The notes below the pieces were generated by a model that was not told where the DNA came from, did no database searches, and saw only the letters and a list, made by a program, of their open reading frames with translations. A program made the position numbers and the translations under genes. A DNA stretch of 64,000 nucleotides, taken from Nomia melanderi. Lineage: Eukaryota; Arthropoda; Insecta; Hymenoptera; Halictidae. Positions 1 through 12,200 of the stretch are shown one piece after another. The DNA is taken from NCBI RefSeq assembly GCF_051020985.1, contig NC_135008.1:868001-932000 (forward strand), in the 5' to 3' direction. Position 1 is the first letter of the stretch. Each line of letters opens with the position of its first letter.

Positions 1-361
1 CGGGCCTCGGGAGGACCGCGGACTACGCACGCGTTGCAACCAGAATCGCGAGAAGAATGCATAAACCGTCGAGTCTCACTTGGTCGCGACTGTTCCGCTC
101 TCGTTCTCGCGGTTCCCCGCGGCGAGCGACGATCGATGATCGATGATCGACGATGATCGTCGATCGCCGATCACCTACGTAACGAAGGTATCAGGCACAC
201 CGACAACTTTTCCGCACGAAATCCTCGCGACCTCCCGAAACGCGCGCGAGAGCTGCTCCTCCACTCGAAACGCGTCGCACGAGCGCTGACCGGCGACTCA
301 CTCCCGCTCGGCCTCTTTCTCCGGCCTCTTCTCACCGAGTGCCAGCCGATCGGTGCGCGGA

Positions 362-475
362 GCGGTATGGAGCGGTACGGAGCGGCGAGCAGCGGCGTGC
401 AGTGGCGTGGAGCGGCGTGGAGCGGCGTGGAGCGGTGTGAAGCGGCGTGGAGCGGCGTGAAGCGGCGTGGAGAGA
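362..475 (+). repeat. 10-bp tandem repeat (AGCGGCGTGG type)
   Basis: About eleven imperfect units of AGCGGCGTGG and variants (AGCGGTATGG, AGCGGTGTGA) follow each other. Both strands stay open across it and give repetitive Trp/Ser/Gly/Val or His/Ala/Pro/Arg peptides, which explains the overlapping long frames in this area. I see no sign that it is translated. Confidence 0.85.
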
Positions 476-2620
476 TCTCTTCGAACTTGGAGCAACTCTT
501 GTCGACGAACACGAGAGAGAACCCGGGAGAGGATCGGAGAGAAAGAGAGAGGCCGCTGGTGGGAGGGGGTCGGGAAAGGGGAGGAACCAAAACAGCGACT
601 CCAAGTTGTCACCTGATCGCGGTCGTCCGCCTGCGCGTTCGCTCCTCCGTCTTCTCCGCGTCGTCCTTCCTCTACATCCCTCTCTGCGACCCGCCGCGCT
701 ACGATTCCTCTGCAAACGGTACCGCGCGCGCCTCGTCCGTGTCCTCGTCCACCCTTATCCTGTTTCCTCGCCGACACTGCTACCTGCACACCGTCGGCGT
801 CACAGCGACAGTCACAGTCATCGTCACAGTCATCGCTGACCTCCGAAACGAGTGTCCTCCGCAGCCCCCGCGTCCTCGATCGCGCGCTACTCCGAACGTT
901 CTACGGTCTTCCCTAGATTCGAGTACATCGAGGACCTACCGAAACCCGTCAATAACCGCCCAGCGATACGAGCGAGTCGAGGGACCACGGAGATTCGTCG
1001 ATTCCATCGCGAGGCTGTCCCCCGACATCGGTTTGCCCGGCTCGCGAACGAACATCGCGGTTACTGGTACGCGGCTCGAAGTAGAAACATTCGTGCCAGG
1101 GGTGCGCGGTAAGATAAAATCGATCGAGTATCCGCCGCAAAGACGATTCGTACCTGCGAACGCGCCGCGTCGTCGTTCTAGTTCCACTTCCGCGTAGCAA
1201 CTTTAAGCTCCAGCCCGTTTCGAACGGTAATTACGGAATCTCCGGGGAAAAAAGCGACGTCGGCGAACAAAACATTCGTTCGCCTCGACGTCACGAGGGC
1301 GACGCGTGGAACAGCTGATCGCGTAACGAGTCGAAACCCGATAATCCAATTTCGTTGGAAGAGTCGGCGCAGCTCGCCCCGACGGAGCGTCGATGGCGTT
1401 TCGACGGAGGAAAAAGCAGTGAATCGTCGGTGAACCGAGCGTTCGGCTCGACGCCACGGGAAAGGGCTAAGTCCGTCGAGTTTGATCGCGCCTTCCGACG
1501 TCGATGCTGCGGCAAACGACGGGGGGCGGTCTGCCAGTGGCGCGGATCGGGGGCAGGAGAAGAGCCGGCGGAGGGTTGGAAAAGGAAGAGCTCGCAAGAA
1601 CGGACGAGAGCGGGCGAGAGCAGACAAGACCGAGCCCGAACGAATGCAGGCAAACGAAGCTTTCTCTTTGGCGCGGGACGCGTTGCGAGCGTCTCGAACG
1701 CTCGTGAAATACCTGGCTGGTCGTTTGCGGGCACAAACGCAATGGCGCGCGGCGCTCACGTTGCCCTCTATCCACACCGTCTACCTCGACACGTGGGAAT
1801 ATTGATTTCGCCGCGTCAGCTGCTCGCTCGCTGGCTCGCTCGCTCGTTCGCTCGCTTTCGCGACACTCGTCCATCGCTTCTCGTTCGTCGTTCGCAGTCA
1901 GTAAGTAGTCGGTTAACCGACAGTTTGTCCTTACCCCGACAACACGGGGTACGTAACTTATGAAAATACGCGACTTTGCTCCGTCCGAATCGGCTGATCG
2001 GTTGGCCGGAGAATCGAGCTCCCCGACTTTGGTCTTGTTTTTCGAGCAGCGGAGCGCAGCCCCGTGCTTTCCGTAGTCATTTTTGTCGTTGTCATCGTAA
2101 TCTACATTCTCGTTCTCGACATTCCATGGAGTCCTCGTCGGGACCGGCGAACGAAGAAGACACGCGGAGAAAGAAAAGCACGAGATGGCCGCGGTGCACC
2201 GAAGAAACCGAGTACCGGCCGGCCAAACGCCGAACGGAGGCGAAAAGAAAGGCGTCAGCCATCTTGTCCTGCGTTCATTCATCGTGCAGGAACATCAGCT
2301 TTTCGAAACGAGTGGGAAAAGCGAGCGGAGACGCTCGATACGTCGACGGTTTTCCTTCGAACGGCGAAAGTGAGGCGAGAGTAGTCGGGGATTTTGGAGG
2401 GAACGCGCGTTACGATCGTCGGGCTAGTCGTCGCGTGGATCGAGTCCATCGCTCTCCGTATCTCCTCGGCGATAACCCTTCTGTAGTATTTCGTACCTGT
2501 GTTGCCACGGTAACAGCCTAGATTCGAGAGGCTGGGAGATCCGGAGCCACGAAGGAGACAAAGGGGCAGACAGAGTATGGCCGCGCGCGCGCAAATATAT
2601 CTAGCAACGGTGAGCGGAGA

Positions 2621-2703
2621 AATGGGAGGAGGAGGAGGAGGAGGAGGAGGAGGAGGAGGAGGAGGAGGAGGAGGAGGAGGAGGAGGAGGAGGAGGAGGAG
2701 GGA
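2621..2703 (+). repeat. (GGA)n microsatellite, about 27 units
   Basis: A nearly perfect run of GGA triplets covers about 83 bases. All G on one strand gives a polypurine/polypyrimidine tract. It would read as poly-Gly on the plus strand and poly-Pro or poly-Leu on the minus strand, but no supported coding exon surrounds it. Such tracts are length-polymorphic and can form triplex or G-quadruplex DNA (general knowledge). Confidence 0.95.
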
Positions 2704-5700
2704 AACGAGAGGAAACGAGAGGAAAAAACAGTCGTTGCAGTCCGTTTGTTTCTTTCTGTTCGAGACTTCCGGTATCGCGTAGGCTCGCCGTAAACACCGG
2801 TTCTCTGGAATACACGCGAGCAGATTAACGAGATCGAACAGGCGAAACGGACGCAATCCCGACGAGCGCTCGAATTATCTTCTTTATTTTCCTTACTCCT
2901 CGACGTTCAACCTTGACACGATTACTCCACCGTGCTTTCGCCACCTTCTTTTCTATCCACGTTCGAGAAACATTCCTCAAAGTAAACACCCTTTCGATGC
3001 GATTGCGGGAATTCCGTTCGCGACCCGACCTCGCCCCGAATTTCGTTTCTCCGGGGTCAGTTGGAAATCCAGGAGCCCATCTCTTTCTCCTTCCACTCGT
3101 CCCGACCTCTCCGCCAGCAAGCTTTCCTCTAGACTTAGGGCATACCGCCAAATCGAACGAGTCCGCTAAAGAGAATGGTAGGGAACGTCGACGAGGCGGT
3201 CGCGCGTTCGTCCCTGTATCGCGCCGGGGAAAATCGGCTGAACCGAAGAGATCGATCGGGACGCGAGGCGATCGAGCATAACGCAACGACCGACTCGCGC
3301 CCGCGGAACAACGATGGGAACGGAAGTCGCTTGGGAACCACTATACGCGTATAATCTCCGCATAGGTGGACGGACGGGTGTATCGTGGAAGAACGTGGCG
3401 CACGAAAAATGAAGCGCGCGTGCGCGACAACCGTGCACGCTCGAATAGATTAGCACGCAACGGATGGCTTCCAATGGGTGTTGAAAAGTGAAAGTACATC
3501 CTTCTGCCGAGCAACGTTTCGTTTTCAGTTATTTCGCCGCGAACGCGCGCCGTGTGTTCTCGTTCGCGTCGGAGTATCGGCCGATTCGCGGGCGGCGCAA
3601 CGACGCGTGTCTCCGCTGTAATCCGCCGAGTCTCGTTCCGTATTTCCATCGAGTCGTGTTCGGCCGGATAAAAAGCGGCGTTCAACGAGCGAAATGTACG
3701 GAAGGTCCGGAGAAACGATCGGCCGGTTGGTCGGAGAAGCGTCGAGAGAATAGAAAGTTAACGGTACCGTGTTCCTTTTTAATCGACTCGGCCCACGAGT
3801 ACGGATCAGAATTACTTACGATCAGTTCCCCGAACTGACCTGAAAGATAAGAGTTGGCGCACGTTACGTAGCTGCACATCTGCCCAATCTTCGTCCACGC
3901 TGTTTTGAACAGTTCCGAATCGTACATCGAGGACGACTGGCGGCGCACCTTGCACGTTGCACCTTCCTTCGTTGTCGACGTCGGTCACCGTCAATCGAGA
4001 CCCCTCGATTCCCTTTACGCGATCGTCTCTGGTTTCGGTGACATCGTTCGACGGTTTCGCGCCGCACGCGTTCGATCGCGCGTCGACTTCGACGTCGCGG
4101 AGAGATCCTGCGAAAGCGAAGCTGCGAAGATCGGATCGAGGCTAATCGACGCGCAGTATTCGCGTCCGCAGAGTTTATTTCCTCCTGTCCCCGAATTCGA
4201 AGGTCAAGATCCGTTGCGAGTCGGACCTGCTCAGGGACCGTGGCATTTTACTACGTGATTCGCTGCGCGATCCGTCGCTCGATCGGTAAACGGTCGGATC
4301 GCCGAAAGTGGATCGAGAACCGTTCGTCGCGTTGGCGGGCGGCGATCGGGAAAAGTAACGGCGACGCGAGACACTGTTCCGAGAGAGCAGCCGACGAGTA
4401 TGTGTAAATAACTAATTGTTATCCTTGACTCTGCATTAAATCCTGCTACATCGAAGCGGCCTTCGTGCTCCCGACAGATTACGTCACCGAAGGCGTACAA
4501 CCAACTAGCGACTGCCGCGTGCGGTGCACACGATTCCTACGCAAACGAATCTGAAATACTGGGCTGAGCCTCGACTCGATATTTCAAAAGAGTCTGCACC
4601 GTTCTCACAATCGTTTTCCTCGCTCGTCTCGCGCGGAGTCATGACATAGAACCGTCGAGACTCGATGTCGTTCACTCGTGAACTTACAAACGTTCGAAAC
4701 ACGTTCACGAGTTCGAGGAAATGTGTCGATAAGCGACATTCGTTTCGTGCGTTATCGAACGTGCGCCATACATTATCGCGGCTTGCTAATCAGCGGTCTA
4801 AAATGCTTCGGTAATGTATGTCGAAACTGTCCTTCGTTCGTCTTCCTCGATAGTCTAAAGCGTTTGAAACGTTTCGGTGATCGTTTATCGAGAAACAGAG
4901 GGAACATGGGATTGATACGCGGTGAAGTTTTTCTACTTCGACCCCTTCACCCCTTAACCGTTCGATCTGCGCGCGTCGCGCGGTTCGCGAGGATACACCA
5001 CGGACGAGGACAGGGGCACGCACTCACTCCTGATTCGCACGAAGCAGTTTTCAGAAATACGGCTTTCCGTATCGACGGATCCTCGTCTGCGCGAGTCGAG
5101 TCGGCTTTATTCGGAGAAGCTGATTCTCGCCTCGCCCTCGAAACGGCTCGTTAAGTCGCGAATGAACTTATACCGAGTACGGTCTCTATCGATAACTGTC
5201 CGCGCGCGTCCGCGATCGCGACTCGGTGACCCTCTAACCGAGTGACTGAACGATCGACTAACTGTTCGTTGCTCGGACGAGCTCGATCGGACACGACCGA
5301 GTCCGACTAGATGACACGCGTTATGAAAATAGGGGGAGAACTCGATGCGACCACGCGTGACACGCGAAAGCACGCTCGTTTCTCGTTTGCATGACGAGAC
5401 GGACGTGCCGCTTACCTACACGCCGCTTGCCACCGCATTGTCGCTCGTAATGTCGCAATAACGGAAAGATACTACTTTCTAAAGATAATCTCCATCTTTC
5501 ACGTTTCATTCCCTGATTCGTCACCCGCCGATCGGCCGCTCTTTGTTCTATACCCGCCGGTTCATAATAAAATGCGCGTGCTGGCGGATGCCGAACGAAA
5601 GTCGGCGCGATTCGCGCGGCTCTTCGTGAACAATGAGCATCGTTGACCGTTGGCCGTTGGCCATTTGCCGTTTGCCATTCGCCACTCCCGATCGTCATAG

Positions 5701-7629
5701 CGGTGGTGGCAACCGGGTGACGCCATCGATCCACGGTTGCACGCGCTCTTCGGGTAACTGTATCTCCGATCAAAGCATGAGCGGCATGATCGCGCCAGCG
5801 CGTATATTCTACGCACGAACGATCGAACCGTCTAAACGGCCGAGAAGCGTACGGTTTCCCCCGAAGCAGCAATATTTTCCGGGATGCGGCAACAGGCAAG
5901 CGGACGATTCGATTCGCGGCAGCGAACGTTTGACGCGATACGCGAGATCGATCGGCGGAGGTCCGTGAACGATAGGACTACCGACCTCGGGGATGGAGAG
6001 GCGAGAAAAGCGAAAGGAGCTGCCATAAGTGGCACGGCCGAACACGCTCAACAATGAAATTTTAGGGTAACACTGCCGTACATCCGCGCAGTAACCGATT
6101 CTAACGAAATCTTAAGATACCGCGAGAATCGCACATGTCGAATAACTTTCTCCTTTGGAAAAATCGTCGCTGACATTCAGTTTCGAGACAATCGCGAAAT
6201 TCGAGCGCGATCGCGCGGCTGTGTCGTCTCATGGACGCGCCCACGTATGAAGAATGCAACGTAGTGGTAGCAACAGTTTTTCGCGATTATCTCGGGACAA
6301 CGAACGAAACGCGATGCAATGGGACGAAGTGCGTGAAGTGTAATAGCGCTGCGAACTTCACGGAAAGATTCGAATAAAGTTTGAAAGCGAGATACGCCGC
6401 AAATGATTTCGATCCACTCGATCATTTTGCGCCCGTCTTCAAACTCCTTCGAAGGAGTTTCACTGGAACGGATTTTGAAAGGTCGTGACGCTCCAGCGCG
6501 TCTCGAAAAACAGTCCTTTCGCTTTCCAAAGGAAATTCCTCGTTTCGATTCTAGAAACGAACCTGCCGGTCCGCAATAGATTTCGTGGACTCCGTTATTC
6601 GCGAGAACGACGCGAGTGCACGGCATTTCCACTTGCTCGTTGGACAGAATGATTTCAACGATGCGACACACGCTTGATACGCATCTTGCTCGAGTACCTG
6701 TGTAGAACCTTCTGCAGAGATTACGAGCCAATAACCCCGCGTCGCGTTGCATCGCATCCGATAACAGATAGCAGTGGCATGACAACGCTCTCCTCCCACC
6801 CCTTCGTCGTTCAGACAAGAAAATCGCACCACGCGATGTTAATACCGCGATCATGCAAACGGGAGAAACACGTGAGCGAACAGAGGCTGCAACTGACGAC
6901 TCGATTAAGGAACAATCGATTTAATAATTCTATTCCCCATTGTCGCTATTCCTGCTTCACCCGTGACGATTTCACAGTATTCCGAATGCACGAAATCCAA
7001 CGTTTCCTACGTACTTCGAATTTTGAGTTTCGCGTCGTTTCAAGATCCCCGATATTCAGAGCAAAACGGTGCATAATGGATAACGGTTCGAAAATCCAAG
7101 AGCGTAACCCAAGCTCCAGTTTGTGCGTGAGTCGAAACTCGCGCTACAGCTGCGAACATCGGTATCGATCGATCGAATCGTACGCGATAACGCGAAGCGC
7201 AATGAATCCCTCGAAGATCGTTCGGTGAATTGTTCGGCGCGTTCGCATCGCGCGATTCGCTGGTAAAAAATGGGAACGGCACACGACGCACAGAAACGAC
7301 GCGTCCAGGCGTACGTCGGGACCAACCAGAACGGAACGATCGGGACGTTGCTGGTTATAAATAACGGCCTTATGTAAGCTGTTTTTTTCTTTTGTTAGGC
7401 TAATTAGCAAGTCGAGTAACGAAACGGCATTGTCGAGGTGGAAGATCGTCGGTGGCCGCGACACGTTGCTCCCGATTGCGAGTTTTCTCGTGGGTGGCGA
7501 ATGCGGACCACGTAACGGGTATTTGCTCGCGAGTAGCTGTGCGGCTAATCAAACGCGGGGAAGAAATCGCGACTGCCCACCCAACGTTTCCCTCCCTTTT
7601 CCCTCCGATTCGCTTGCGAGAGGAGGGTC

Positions 7630-8150
7630 GGACATAGAAATCTGTTTTCGAATGGAACCATACGCGCGTACCACGTATCTAGAATTGAAAAACCTTCGTG
7701 GCTCTTTCGCCAATGGTCCTCCGTTTTCGAAGAGAGCCACTTTCAACCCTTCGCGAACGAACGTCGACATTTCAGCGAAATGAAATGGCTGTGTTCGCAA
7801 GACTAAGTCAACGAATGACTTGATTACTCGAATAGCAAGAAAGCGCGTTTCCTTTCTTTCTACTGTCTCAGCGATTGACGTATAATTAAGTTTGTATGTT
7901 ATGGTAATTAGACGGTTAGACGCCTACTTAACAAGATACAGCAGTAGCGCGGTTCAGTTTTCCTCTGTGTCTCTCCTTTGAATTGCAACCTCTAATTAAC
8001 TAGTATTCTATTATTCTATTATTATTCTATTATTATCATCAACCCTCTATCACAGTGACCCGCAAACTTAAACCTTATTTTCCTTGAAAAGGACCATTGT
8101 CGAAAGAGCCACGAGGGCTATTTCTAGATACGCGCTATATACAAGGTGTC
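7630..8150. mobile_element. Degenerate long-inverted-repeat element
   Basis: The segment near 7674-7723 (CGTATCTAGAA..., CGTGGCTCTTTCG, CAATGGTCCT) recurs in reverse complement at 8081-8132 (AGGACCATTGTCGAAAGAG, CCACGAGGGC, TCTAGATACG). The two arms are about 50 bp each and about 360 bp apart. A further diverged arm lies at 42547-42626. The interior starting at about 7740 resembles 34835-34990 over more than 100 bp. This architecture fits a decayed non-autonomous DNA transposon. No transposase coding is visible and the family is not identified. Confidence 0.6.
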
Positions 8151-8762
8151 ATTCAAAGAGCGTCGTGCCCTCTCCTCGTGAGTCGAGATTTATCCGAAGG
8201 TGAATCGTCCGTTCCGTTTTCGAACAGCTGTACAGTAGGTATATACCCATACACAAAGTTCCATATGAACAGGAACACGAGTGGGAGGAGGGGCGGGAGT
8301 GGGAGTGGAAGCAGGGATGCGAGTAGGGGCGAGAATGGCGGTGGGAAACGAAAGAAAAGGCACTGCGGAGTAAGAAATTTTGGTTGCGCGGCGTGCACGG
8401 GACTCGCATAATTGTAGAGGGGAGTACGGTGCACGGAGGAGAATGGAATGGAGTAAACGGTTATTAGAAATTCCGAGGCACGCCGTTGCCAGCGGCAATC
8501 GCGACCTGGTTCGCGCACCAAGTCTAATGTTTATTTATCAAGTTTACGGTTCGTCCTCTTTCCGGCCTAGTTATCGTGTCGCCTCGCTACACTTGTCGCC
8601 GCCCTCCAATCTCAGGAATAATCTTCTTTCATTGTCGAGGAGCACCCGTTCGTTTGAGGAACGAACGCCGCCGAACGCGTACGCTCGGAAAGACAAAATA
8701 TGTTTGCAGCCACGCGTCGGGACACTACGGTATCCCTGGGGCTGGAGGAGTCATCGATTTAC

Positions 8763-9252
8763 CTGATTTTCCCAACGGTGGTTGTCCGAGCCTGCTGAAC
8801 CACCGAAGGAACCTTCTAGCCGTGGTAGCCGGGGGTGGCCTGCAACCTTCGAGTATGACGACACCATTGTTGTTGTTGCTGTGGTTGTGGTTGTTGATGA
8901 TGATGTTGTTGACGTTGTTATTGGCGCTGTTCACGTTGTTAATGTTGTTGCTGTTGCTGTTGCTGCTGCTGTTACTGGTGCCGCTGCTGCTGCTGCCGTT
9001 GCTGTTACTGCGACGACGGTGGTGATGGCGGTGATGGAGGTGATGATGAGTATGGTTGTAATTATGATGGTGGTGATGGAGGTTGTTATTGTTCGATGAT
9101 GAATGTTCGGAGGACGAAGTTCTGCTGTACGGCGACATCCAAGCTGTGGTCGTGGTTTGAATGGTAGCACTTTTAACGATAGGAATAGAACTGGTTATGT
9201 TGGCCGGATGCGGCGCCCAGTCTTCCGACGCGACAGGCATTTGTCTCGTCCT
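8763..9252 (-). CDS. Probable coding exon, Asn/His/Ser-rich, gene unknown
   Basis: On the minus strand an open frame of about 163 codons runs from a possible acceptor (CCGACCAG before base 9252) to a clean donor (AAATCAG then GTAAAT at 8762). An ATG within the frame lies at 9240. Order: a mixed N-terminal part (PVASEDWAPHPANITS), a Ser/Asn/His-rich middle with long His and Asn stretches, then a non-repetitive end (ARRFLRWFSRLGQPPLGKS). His and Asn runs mix CAT/CAC and AAC/AAT codons, which argues against simple microsatellite slippage. I do not recognise the protein. The 3' phase is 1. The next exon was not found and may lie outside the window. The plus strand also has open Val/Leu-rich frames here, so direction rests on the donor and composition. 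Confidence 0.45.
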
Positions 9253-9299
9253 CTGGTCGGACGAGTCGAAAACAACCCCGCAAAATGGGAAAGTCATTC

Positions 9300-12200
9300 A
9301 GCGGCGTCCACCTTTCGGCGGAACAGCGATCGCGTTGTATCCTGAACCAGTTCGTCGCATTGTCGCGCGGTTCTCCGGAGAAAAATGGACACGTCCACCG
9401 GCCGAACGTGCAACGAAATTATTCGTTCGAATTACGCCTCGCGCGGCACGGTAAATCACAGCACAGCAAATCACAGCACAACACGGTACGGAACACTACG
9501 ATGCGCTATGCTCTTATCCTCTCTTCTTCCTCTCCTCTTCCCACTTGTATTCGAATTTCGTAATTTCCCAGCAGATATCGACGACAATCTTCGGAGCTTG
9601 TCTTTTAAACTCGACCAGCGATACGTAAGAGGTACAGTGAAAATGAGGAAGGAAAAACACGGAGGAGAGGGAGGGAGATAAAAAGCGACACGGATACGCG
9701 GTTTGGATAAGGTTCGCGTTAGAAGTGTTATCTACACCGCTCGGATGTTTGCTCCGGTAGCCGCTCCAACGGTCACGTGCTTTTTCGAACTTGTTGCGCA
9801 CACCACGCGAACCACTTTCCGTGATCCGCGCCACGTATTCTAAAGGCAACGACAGTCGCGCGATCGATTATTCACGGCCGTGGCTATACCGTTTTCGTCT
9901 TCGCTGTGTGTCGTCTTCGCTGTGTGCCCCCGCCGCGCGTGTGCTCACCGTTGACCGCGCGATCCTGCGATCGCTTTTACATCCATGTTTCGCAACGTGT
10001 CTCGTTCCGATCGACGTCAATTCACCGCGTACAACCTTATCGTTCGCAGTAATGGAAGGAAAGATACCGATTCGTTCCGGAAATAGATTCGATAACGATC
10101 GTCCGTCTCTCCTCGCGGCACACTTATCGTCGAACGTGCTGTTCCACGTAGCGTCGTTTACGTCCGGATCACTCGATACGTTACGCGCAACGAGGCGATC
10201 GAACGCGCGATCGACGAGCCCGTGGACTACCGGGAGTTTAGATCGCGACTCGACGCGTTCGAAGGGGTTGCGACAAACAACGAACGGTCGGTCGGTTTCA
10301 CGGTTTCGGGAACTCGGAGCGAGTAGCCTTGCGCACGCGCGCGCGCGCGCGGATCGTAAGCACTTCCTTAAGTAGGATTATTGCACTCTGTCCTACTTAG
10401 CCCGATCCGATCCAAGTTCGCGATTAACGGTTTCTGATGGAGCAACTCGCGCACCTCGCCTCGCGAGCCTCGGCCGTCCGAACTGTTGTTCTATCGCGCG
10501 AATCGTCACGCGATTGGCCAACCGCGACCAAAATAATTCTTCCGTTCGACGATTGCACAAGTATTCTTAGCGACTAACCAACGGCGACGATGCGACGAGG
10601 TACGTTTCGAGATCGAGGTTGATCTTGGCTAGTCGTATCGGCGAGCGTAGCTCGGTCGGTCACGTAGTTGCTGCATTGTCCGCGCTTCGACGCGCTGTCG
10701 TCAGCAAATCTGTCTTCCTCGTCTTCGTCTTCGTCTACGTCCTCGTCGTCGTCTTCGTCCTCTTCGTCCTCGTCCTTGTTCACGCAACTCGAACGTCGGC
10801 GATTCGGCGCATTATCCTTTGCTCCCTTTCCGCGTGATACCCTTCGAACCACTCGCAAGGCGCCGACAGGTCGATCGACACGCGTCTACAGGTACTTGTC
10901 ACCGTGTACTCACTCGTGGAAACACGGCGCGAGAGGTTACGCGCGATTAACCACCGTTTAACCCATCTTCGGGATCACCCGAATCGCGTGGACGTCGCGA
11001 GCGAGAATGTCAGCAGGATCGACGCACGAATCCGGGAGCACACTCGAGTCTGCGATTTCAGTCTAGTCTCCGATCGCCACGACCACTCCTTTCGATAACA
11101 CGGTTCTCCGTGGTGCTCTGCCGCTCTCCACTGTCTACCGGTAGTGGCAGCGGCAGCGGCAGCGGCAATCGCCGTTCTATCTTTCCCTCTCTCCCTCCTG
11201 GCTTGGTTTCGGTGTTGGTCCCGCGCGCGCTCGTGCACGCGTATATACCTTCGTTGCCGACATGCCAACGCCGCGTGACACCCGCGTTCTCACACCATCG
11301 CGCCGCTACGTCCTCGCTACGTTGCCCCACCAAAGCCGGTACTTTTTCTTCGGTGAACTCGCTCGCGCGTTCGCCGCTTTGAAACCATTTCATCGTCTTT
11401 TCTTTCCTCCTTCCACTTTCCGCTTTCCACCTTCCGCCTTGTTCGCTCTCGCGTTTATCCCCCTCCCCGGGCCGACCACCTCGTTCGCCATAAATACATG
11501 CTCGAAAATGTCGAAACGTGAACACGCCGTTCCGTAACGCGCGCTAAGAAGAAGAGAAAGAGAGACAGAACAAGGAGAGAGAAAAAAGAACGTGTACACG
11601 TACCTACGTACACTATCCTATCCAAATGCTCACGAAATTCCGACGACCGCAACTCCGTTACCGAAATGCGTGTGCCCTGCGACGATGTTGGGTCGTCTCG
11701 CTTTGTCCGGAGCGCACGGTGTCGATCGCGAGCTGAACAACAACCTCTAAATCCGTTTCAATGTTTCGGGAAACGCACGTCCGCGCGGCGTTCCTTCGCG
11801 AGCCGTCATTTTATTTCGAAACTTTCTCGATTGTCCTGCGTTCCTCCGAAACATTCAACCGGTTCTCAGCTGATGTTTCCACGGTATGCGATTCGACCGC
11901 GCAAGAAAACCGTAGCAAAGATGATCGGAGGACGGAGAGGAGAAGGGAGAGCGCACTCGCCTCAGCTGACGCATCGCGACTGACCGGAGCGCACCCTCGC
12001 GAGAATGCCGGCTAAACGCCCCCGGTTTCCCGGTGAACCGATTCAATGGTTCCGAGACTTCCCAGCCATCCTCGACCCCTTTAAGATCTCGCGAGGGAAG
12101 AACGCTAATGCAACGATGCTGATTTTCATGAATTTTTGAAGGCTGATGGTACACAGGAAACTATCGACTCGCAAGAACTCATTAAAATCGGCGCCAACGC

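Larger units (their letters stand above)
1..8762. other. GC-rich gene-free region
   Basis: I see no exon chain or recognisable protein on either strand here. The stretch is GC- and CpG-rich, so many long open frames arise by chance, and their translations are Arg/Ser/Pro-rich and resemble no family I know. It holds tandem and simple repeats (362-475, 793-836, 2621-2703) and the inverted-repeat element at about 7630-8150, listed separately. A likely reading is intron or 5' regulatory DNA of a long minus-strand gene whose exon-like pieces lie at 8763-9252 and 15553-15686. That link is an inference. Confidence 0.5.

Noticed and set aside
367..1197. 276-codon plus-strand frame
   Set aside because: It starts inside a 10-bp tandem repeat and continues through CpG-rich DNA. 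The Arg/Ser/Pro-rich product has no domain or splice context.
1467..2282. 271-codon minus-strand frame
   Set aside because: No recognisable motif, Arg/Ser-rich, overlapped by equally long frames on the other strand as expected in GC-rich DNA.
2577..2828. Poly-Gly (plus) and poly-Pro/poly-Leu (minus) frames
   Set aside because: They are the three readings of a (GGA)n microsatellite, with no flanking exon evidence.
10574..10858. Acidic Asp/Glu-rich minus-strand frame
   Set aside because: The acidic run comes from a GTC/CTC repeat, which reads as poly-Ser in the plus frame. No splice sites or conserved residues support it.
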